This document shows positions 56,474 through 64,000 of a stretch of 64,000 nt of DNA, piece after piece. The notes below the pieces were generated by a model that was not told the origin of the DNA, did not search any database, and saw only the letters and a list, made by a program, of their open reading frames with translations. The stretch comes from Pegoplata infirma. Taxonomy: Eukaryota > Arthropoda > Insecta > Diptera > Anthomyiidae. A program made the translations under genes and the position numbers. The stretch is taken from NCBI GenBank assembly GCA_963921195.1, contig OY992537.1:151995844-152059843 (forward strand). Reading direction: 5' to 3'. The first letter of the stretch is position 1, and the number at the start of each line of letters is the position of its first letter.

Positions 56474-57192
56474 GCTTATTAACGAAAAAAAATCTTTAGT
56501 CGGACAAGTTTTTCGATTTCAAAATTGGGCGCAAAAATTAATAAGAAACCAGTTGGGCAGCAAGTTACCGATGTTTTAAAAATAGTCCATAACAAAGAAA
56601 AAATGAGCTAAATCTTTATACAAATTATGACCCAAATTTATTGATTAATAGCAGAATATGCAAAACATGAATTTTCACCAAAATATGCAAAAATGTGCAT
56701 TAACGAATCGATGCCTTTTAAAAAGCAAATTCTTTGGTGTGCAAAGATATTTATCCTGAGCCAATGAAATATGTAGAAGAAACTGGTATTTTTTCAAACA
56801 AAAGTAATGCCAGATCCTTAGTATGGGTTATGCATTTGTATAAAACTCCTTACCGTAATGGATCAATAACTAAAAAAAATTAATTCAAAAGAAATCCTTG
56901 ACAGTTTGTTATTTGCCATATTATAACTGCCATATTATAACAACTCTGACTTTGACTTTCTAACAGAGTTGATACAAAATACGACTCTGTATTTGCAAAT
57001 ACAGAGTCGTATTTTGTAAATACATTTATTTACAACAAAAAAATGTGTCTCCGCTAAGTTCGAACGAAACAGATATTTTTTTCGAACAAAGCACTTTCGT
57101 CACGGTTTCATGAACGCTTCGAAAATTGGAAACGGAATTAAATTTCGTTTCCAATCGAATTTCGTTGTGGATTCATGAACGGCCTGAATATG

Positions 57193-58280
57193 ATGTAATT
57201 AGTTGAGAACTTACTTAGCATTATTAATTTCCAATTTTAAAGACACAAATTTTTGGACTTTTGTCCAGCTAGATTTTGATTTGGAACCAATGTGCGGCGG
57301 TCAACACCTTTCTAACAACGTATTGGAAATTAAAATCGGACAAAAAATAGCCAAGTTATTTAAATTTTCATTAAAATCGAATTGAAAAGCATCAAAAACT
57401 GACCTAAACGTCTCGTTTTGTCAAGCCTATCGTCAGATTTTTAAAATGTTTTAATGCACAATTAATGAATTTTAAATATCTATTATATTCGGTCGTGCAT
57501 TGGACAAAAAAAAATCCGAATTGAAAAATACACCAATACCCCAGTTTGCGTCGTTAATTGGGACCGGAGAAACGCGACGCAAACCGAAACGACGCAAACC
57601 GAAGCACGATTTTCCATACATTTGTTTTGATTTTCATTTAATTGATTCCGAGATTCATAATTTTAGCAGAAAAATTAGATTTTGCAATAAAAAATGCAAA
57701 TTTTTGTATTTTTATTTTTTTTTGAAAACAGTTTTAATTAAAATAAAAATAAAACAATTCATGAGAAAAACGTAAAAAAACATAACAAAAACATAAAAAT
57801 ATTAAGATAAAAATAAAAATAAAAAATTCATAGTATAAAAGCAAGCATTGTATAAACATTTTCATATTAACGACGCAAATCGAAGCACTAACGACGCAAC
57901 TTCGAAGTCATGCTACGCAAACTGAAATATAAACGGAAAATCCCCTTTTTTTGATTTAGCTTTGTACACACATTTTTATATCAACGACGCAAATCGAAGC
58001 ACTGGCGACGCAACGTCGAAGCCATGCGACGCAAACTGAAACCAAAACGACGCAACTTCAAAATCACAGAAGTTTGAAAACGACGAAACTTCGAAACGAC
58101 GCAAACCGTAGCGACGCAAACCGGGGTATTGGTGTACCCTTTTTGGACGCTTTTTTGACGCGGTTTAGCTCACGGGAGATAATCGCTAGAGCCGAAAGAT
58201 TTTGGGAATCTTCATAACACATGTCAAAGTTAATTTTGCGGTGGGTACATCAACAACTTTTTTTTTGAGTCGTTCTAATG
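57193..58280. repeat. GAGTCG-family copy, right end head-to-head with next
   Basis: The part ending tttttttttgagtcgttctaatg at 58280 abuts the next element's start, forming the palindrome gagtcgttctaatg/cattagagcgactc. The interior (aaaatcggacaaaaa, ggtttagctcacgggagataatcgctaga) matches the sequence at 63640-64000. Its left end is not resolved. A GACGCAAAC element is inserted at 57531. Confidence 0.6.
57531..58134. mobile_element. TA-flanked GACGCAAA-repeat MITE
   Basis: The ends caccaataccccagtttgcg and inverted cgcaaaccggggtattggtg (about 24 bp) are flanked by TA (57529-57530 and 58135-58136). At least eight gacgcaaa units, several followed by (c/t)cgaag, fill both sides with a plain AT-rich core. 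The open frame 57500-57775 crosses the boundary and is an artefact. Confidence 0.88.
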
Positions 58281-58282
58281 TA

Positions 58283-59828
58283 CATTAGAGCGACTCAACT
58301 TGTATGGAAGAGAAAAAAGTGATTTAGTTACCCCTCTGAAAACAAAGCTTGCTATGTTTTATGATGATTCCCAAAATATTTTGGTTCTAGCGTTGACCAT
58401 CCGTGAGCTGGACCATTTTAAAAAAAGGTCCTTTTTTCAGTTTTTCGAATTTTTTTGTACTTTGTACCAAGACGACATAAATAAAATTTGGTGTCATCGA
58501 AAAGGGTTTTTGACGCAGCATCCAATGGTATATAAAACTTGACCACTTGCGACCTACTAATTGAGATATTTAACTAAATACAAATTTTCGTATCGGGTTT
58601 TCATACAAATTCTACGTATTTGGAAATAATGTTCTGCTTTTTAAATTGAATCTGTTTTAAAATAATGTTAATTTATTTTTTTTTTTGTAATTATTTACAT
58701 AAAACGCGAAAATCGCGATATATTTATCTTTTTTAATATATAGGCAATATGGGTATTGTGACAAGTAAAATATCTGTTTTCGAATCATGGATGCTGTGAG
58801 ATAAATTTAAGTTCGTAAATATTAATTTTTAACAATAATCTGCTTTTCAAATTGAATCTGTTTTAAAATAATGTTAATTTTTTTATTTTTTTTATTATTC
58901 ACATAAAACGCGAAAATCGCGATATACTTAGTTTTTTTTTTTTATATAGGCAATATGGGTATCAAATTTTTTCATTTTTCAATTACAATAATCTGGTGTT
59001 CTGTTAGTAACTATTTTTCTCATTTCATATATGTATTCAACTAAAAAAATAATATTTGAAAACTTAAATATATCTCACAGCATCCTAGATTTGAAAACAG
59101 ATCTTTTGCTTATCACCAGATTATTATAATTGAAAAATGAAAAACGTTGATACCCATATTGCCTATATTAAAATAAGAAAAAATATATCGCGATTTTCGC
59201 GTTTTATGTGAATAATAAAAAAAAAATAAACATTATTTTAAAACAGATTCAATTTAAAAAGCAGAACATTGTTAAAAAATTAACATTTAAAAACTTAAAT
59301 TTATCTCACAGCATCCTAGATTTGAAAACAGATCTTTTACTTATCACCCACCAGGTTATTATAATTGAAAAATGAAAAATTTTGATACCCATATTGCCTA
59401 TATTTGAAAAAAGATAAAATTTATCGCGAATTTGGCGTTTTATGAGAATAATTACAAAAAATAAATAAATTAACATTATTTTAAATCAGATTCAATTTGA
59501 AAAGCAGAACATTATTTTCAAAGACGTAGAATTTGTATGAAAACCCGCAACGAAAATATGTATTAGTTAAATATCTCAATTAGTAGGTCGCAAGTGGTCA
59601 AGTTTTATATACCATTGGATGCTGCGTCAAAAACTCTTTTCGATGATACCAACTTTTATTTATGTCGTCTTGGAGCAAAGTACAAAAAAATTCGAAAAAC
59701 TGAAAAAAATACCTTTTTTAAAAATGGTCCAGCTCACGGATGATCAACGCTAAAACCCAAATATTTTGGGAATCATCATAAAACATATCAATCTTTATTT
59801 TCACTTTTTTTTTTGAGTCGCTCTAATG
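58283..59828. mobile_element. TA-flanked palindromic element (CATTAGAGCGACTCAA)
   Basis: The ends cattagagcgactcaa and inverted ttgagtcgctctaatg are flanked by TA (58281-58282 and 59829-59830). The arms match through atgattcccaaaatattt, gtgagctggaccatttt, gaccacttgcgacctactaa and aacgcgaaaatcgcgatata. The right side carries an additional internal duplication (cagcatcctagatttgaaaacag at about 59081 and 59311). It is non-coding. Confidence 0.85.
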
Positions 59829-59846
59829 TACATACACACATACATA

Positions 59847-61790
59847 TGGGGCATTCCATGTGAAATCGGACAATTTGAAAAACTTTTTTTTTTTATTTTC
59901 CCAATTTGTTTACAGTTTTTAGTACTCTTCGAAAACTCCTTCGTGGTAAATTTTCAGATTTTTTTGATGACGCGTTCAAAAGATATCGAATTTTTAAAAA
60001 TTGGTAGTTTGTTCCTTTACTCAAACTTCTTTTAATCATAACTTCTTCAATAATGGTCAAAATTTATTTTTTTTTTTCAAAACTTTTGTTTTTTTACGTA
60101 CTTTCTAAAAAAAAATCCCAAAAAATTCTTAAAAGCGCTCTAGTATGCGATTTTTGAGTTTTAAAATTTAAATCTCATTTTTGAAAATTTTTGTACTCTT
60201 CGATTTTTTTTTAATTTTTTTGTGTAAAACTTCTATCAATTCTACAAATTTTTTGCCCAGGAAGATCGTGGGATAACGATTATTACTATTTTTTAAAATT
60301 TTTTGAAAAAATTTTATTGTAATTTTCCAATCTTAAATCATTTCTACTGCTCCAATAGTGCGTCATAGAGGGGTCCTTTATAAGACCGACCCCCATTAAT
60401 TTTTACGTCTTAACATTTCTTTGGAACAAACTAATACCCTATCTCCAATTTCTAAGGGGGCTCCCACACAAAACGACATTTCTTAAAATTTGTTCCAACC
60501 GCTCTAACTGCCCTAATAGTGCCCTTAGAGCAACAAAATGTATGACCGACTCACAATATTTTTTTATTCCAAACATTTTCTCTGAACACACCTACCCTCT
60601 ATCTTTAACTGTTAAGGCGGTCCCCATACAATTTTTTTTATTTTTTGTAAATTTGTTTTATTTAATCAGCTTCTACCGGTCCAATGGTGCGTCCGAGAGG
60701 GGTCATTAGTGAGACCGACCCCCATTTATTTTTACCCTACAACATTTTTTCAAAACATACCAACACCCTATCTCCACTCCCTAAGTAGGCTCCCATACAA
60801 ATAACAGTTGGAGCAAATTTTATAAAAATGTAATTTTGTATGGGAGCCTACTTAGGGAGTGGAGATATGGCGTTGGTATGTTTTGAAAAAATGTTATAGG
60901 GTAAAAATAAATGGGGGTCGGTCTCAGTAATGACCCCTCTCGGACGCACCATTGGACCGGTAGAAGCTGATTAAATAAAACAAATTTACAAAAAATAAAA
61001 AAAATTGTATGGGGACCGCCTTAACAGTTAAAGATAGAGGGTAGGTGTGTTCAGAGAAAATGTTTGGACTAAAAAAATATTGTGGGTCGGTCATACATTT
61101 TGTTGCTCTAAGGGCAATATTAGGGCAGTTAGAGCGGTTGGAACAAATTTTAAAAATGTCGTTTTGTGTGGGAGCCCCCTTAGAAATTGGAGATAGGGTA
61201 TTAGTTTGTTCCAAAGAAATGTTACGACGTAAAAATTAATGGGGGTCGGTCTTATAAAGGACACCTCTATGACGCACCATTGGAGCAGTAGAAATGATTT
61301 TAAGATTGGAAAATTACAATAAAATTTTTTCAAAAAATTTTAAAAAATAGTAATAATCGTTATCCCACGATCTTCCTGGGCAAAAAATTTGAAGAATTGA
61401 TAGAAGTTTTACACAAAAAAATTTCAAAAAAATCAAAGAGTACAAACATTTTCAAAAATGAGATTTAAATTTTAAAACTTAAAAATCGCATACTAGAGCG
61501 CTTTTAAGAATTTTTTGGGATTTTTTTTAGAAAGTACTAAAAAAACAAAAATTTTGAAAAAAAAAATTCGAAATTTGGACCATTATTGAAGAAGTTATGA
61601 TTAAAAGAAGTTTGAGTAAAGGAACAAACTACCAATTTTTAAAAATTCGATATCTTTTGAACGGGTCATCAAAAAAATCTGAAAATTATACCACGAAGGA
61701 GTTTTCGAAGGGTACTAAAAACTGTTAACAAATTGGGAAAATCTAAAAAAAAAGTTTTACAAAGTGTCCGATTTCACATGGAATGCCCCA
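59847..61790. mobile_element. 1.94-kb palindromic element (TGGGGCATTCC)
   Basis: The ends tggggcattccatgtgaaat and inverted atttcacatggaatgcccca lie next to TA on both sides. The arms mirror each other almost to the centre near 60820 (gtaggctcccatacaa / ttgtatgggagcctac). The interior is the same ~165-bp unit as the tandem array at 21640. Surrounding tacatacatat sequence also mirrors, so the true ends may be a few bases further out. Confidence 0.85.
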
Positions 61791-61792
61791 TA

Positions 61793-63305
61793 TGTATGTA
61801 TAATAAATTATTTTTTTTCTTTAATATACTGCTATTCTAAAATTGTTTGCTTTTTACAAATTTCTAATAATTTTTTTTTTAATTTTGCATATATTTTTTT
61901 AATTCATTTTCCTATACTTTTCTAATTTTTTTCCCTTATTTTAAAATTTTTTTTTCAGTATTTTTCTGTTATAAGTAATACCATATTGGAATGTAATAAT
62001 TTTTGAAATGATATGTAGTGTGTATGTAAAAGAAAAACTAAATAAATTTCTAAAGAATGATAAATAAAATTCATTTATTCGTTCTTTATCATTCATATCA
62101 TGATAAATTTATCACGATATTTTGCTTATAACTTTTCATTTCATGATAAACGATAAGAATTCTTCGTTTCACGAAAAAGAAACGAAGTTTTTTTCTTCTA
62201 ACTTAAACTCACCGTCTGAAAATGAAGGAAAAAAAAGCAAACCACATCTCATGTTCATGAAACGATAAACAGTTTTTTTTTCAACTGAAACGAAATGAAG
62301 ATGAACAAAATACATTGTGTTCAATTTCATGACAAAGAAAAAAGAAGACATCAAACGTTGTTCAATATTCTTTAATGGTGAAAGAAAGAACAAAAATGAA
62401 CAGATCGTGGTGATAAAATACGTACTCTGGTTTTAAGTTTAGAAAGACGGTATTTACCAGACATGAGCTCAAATGTATTCCCTTCTTCGCTTACACCAAA
62501 TCATTCGCTTCAGAGTACACTATTTTTAGAGTACAGTGTTTGCGAATGAGAATGTTTACTATGATGCTAAACAACAAATTAAAAAATTTGCTGTGCTTGT
62601 TTAAACGAACACGAAAAATGTCGTGTTTGAACGATTAGAATGAAACAAACGTTCGTTTTTAGAATAACAAACATAGTAGAGATTATAAAAATAACACCGT
62701 GTTATAGAATATTTTTAACATACACTGATCGCTTAGAATGTTTTTGTAAAAAAAATGTTAAAAAAAAATTGTTGGAAAACTTTATTATAAATATGGGGGT
62801 AGTAAAAAAAAACGTTTTGATGAAAAAGTAAATTATGCATTGTGAAAAAATGTATTAGGATGTATGTATGTATGTATAAGAAAAATATGCAAAATAATGC
62901 TGTTAGTTTTTTGTTTGTCTTTTTACTAGGGTTGCCAGAATTTTATTTCGAAAATGCGGGACAAACTCCAAAAAATTACAAAAATGGCGGGATTTTACAA
63001 ATTTTCGCGGGACAAAAATATTTTTATGAACAAAACTGAAAAATTAAGCAGCGTGTTGTCGAGTTTTATTGTTTTAAATAGAGACTACAAACCTCTAGTG
63101 CATTTTGAAATAAAAAAGTGTTTTTGTTTTTCAAAAACATTTTTTTCGCGCTGCTTTAGAGACTAATTTAGCTAAAGTAAATAAAACGCTGGACCAAAAT
63201 TACTGCATGGAGATTTTATAAATATTTTTCCCGAAATGTACGTATTGTGCAACTTTTGGCGTACATTTTTTGAAAAATATTTTTTTTTTTTTTCAAGCAA
63301 ACACT
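61793..63305. other. Unassigned AT-rich DNA
   Basis: Short AT palindromes (atcatgataaatttatcacgat region near 62097) and a possible lone hAT-type end, tagggttgccagaa at 62929, are the only signals. Several short open frames have no recognisable domain. Confidence 0.5.
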
Positions 63306-63468
63306 AAGATTGTAAACTTTATACCCAATTCACACCTGAGGTGAAATCTCGTTCGAACAAGATTCCGATCATATGGTTGTGTATCAAATGATGCAGACCA
63401 TATGATCGAAATATCGTTCGAACGAGATTTTACCTCAGGTGTGAATTGGGTATAAAGTTTACAATCTT
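63306..63468. repeat. 163-bp snapback repeat with ~70-bp arms
   Basis: The left arm aagattgtaaactttatacc ... gatcatatggt is mirrored by accatatgatc ... ggtataaagtttacaatctt with few mismatches, around a loop of about 19 nt. It could form a long hairpin. No TSD was resolved. Confidence 0.9.
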
Positions 63469-63639
63469 CTAAATCCACATCATTTGGGCAAGGTAAAACC
63501 AATTTTACAAAAGCTTACAAATAAGCCTTTTAAAAACTTAAGCTTTTAAGTAAGGCGACCAAATTTTGAAAATAAAAATAGAGGACATAAAGAAAAAAAT
63601 AAAAAATTATTCGAATTCAACATCTTCTACATTCTACAG

Positions 63640-64000
63640 ACAAATTTACATTCACATAAACGACCGCGAGTACCATCAAGCAGTGGTCCCCACAGTTTTA
63701 ATAATGTATGTATTAGAAGTAAAAATCGGACAAAAATGTCAAAGTTCAATTTCCGGTAAAATTTACTTTGAATGAATAAAAATGAATCTTGAGTCAGTGG
63801 TTAAACTTTTAAAATCTTTTAATGCAAAAAAAAAAAAATTTCGATTTCTAATAATGAACGATACAAGTTTTGGAGCCTTTTCGACGTGGTTTAGCTCACG
63901 ATAGATTATCGCTAGAACCCAAATATTTTGGGAATCATCGTAAAAAATATCAAAATTTTTCCCCCATATAAGGGAGTCTAATCCATGTCTATCCAACAAG
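63640..64000. repeat. Partial GAGTCG-family copy running off the window
   Basis: The sequence aaaaatcggacaaaaatgtcaaagtt, then tttagctcacgatagattatcgctagaaccc and gggaatcatcgtaaaa matches 57300-58250 in the same order (motifs shown at 63722 and 63892). It continues past the window end. Confidence 0.65.

Larger units (their letters stand above)
54999..57185. mobile_element. Possible long element with CGTT(T/C)ATGAA ends
   Basis: The left gggtcgtttatgaaacc and inverted right ggattcatgaacggcct match at about 14 of 17 positions. Several cgttcatgaat and tttcgttt motifs recur near both ends. No TSD is convincing. The interior holds a GTCY element and a GTATGATAC MITE, plus an ATATGC-type fragment near 56645-56755. 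The outer boundaries are tentative. Confidence 0.4.

Overview
The window looks like a transposon-saturated stretch of a higher-fly (Diptera) nuclear genome. The evidence is the extreme AT richness, one spliced host gene, a Jockey-type LINE, Tc1 and hAT elements, and two repeats carrying a (GTCY)n tract like the dipteran mini-me elements. The species cannot be named from the sequence alone.

Only one host gene is supported: the last coding exon of a lysosomal alpha-N-acetylglucosaminidase (Naglu, family GH89), + strand, 5025-6705. Both expected catalytic glutamates are present. No upstream Naglu exon was recognised in 1-5024, so its last intron is probably at least 5 kb long and is filled with transposons. 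A foldback element begins 20 bp after the stop codon and supplies the nearest poly(A)-signal-like hexamers.

Most of the rest is nested mobile DNA. I set element edges mainly by pairing inverted ends with direct target-site duplications (TSDs). Region by region: 1-5 kb holds a CACAGAC MITE (7-bp TSD) split by a hAT MITE, a long foldback and an ATATGC-rich hAT MITE. 6.7-9.9 kb holds the 3'-UTR foldback and a TA-flanked element with a second ATATGC hAT MITE inside. 10-11.5 kb holds a probable LTR and a SAP-domain gag-like ORF broken by two MITEs. 12.6-24.9 kb holds several hAT elements, tandem duplications, a tRNA-derived SINE and a short hAT element keeping a dimerisation-domain fragment. 25.0-31.5 kb is a Helitron-like element (5' TC, 3' hairpin, CTAG end) filled by about 40 copies of a roughly 150-bp repeat. 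31.9-32.5 kb is a LINE ORF1 relic followed by three CTCF-like motifs. 32.6-41.2 kb carries a run of hAT elements, one of them a 1.86-kb palindrome nested in another hAT. 41.3-47.5 kb is two multi-level nests. 47.9-50.9 kb is a Tc1 foldback made of two inverted transposase halves. 51.2-54.8 kb is a Jockey-like LINE whose reverse-transcriptase ORF was cut by a CCCAGTTGG-ended element. 55-64 kb is mainly long palindromic repeats.

Two themes connect the region. Unrelated element classes (hAT with 8-bp TSD, TA-flanked, 9-bp TSD, Tc1) have repeatedly become long palindromes, which would form dsRNA if transcribed. Insertions also show a readable order, because younger elements split older ones and leave intact TSDs. 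No CRISPR, bacterial operon, rRNA or intact host tRNA gene was seen.
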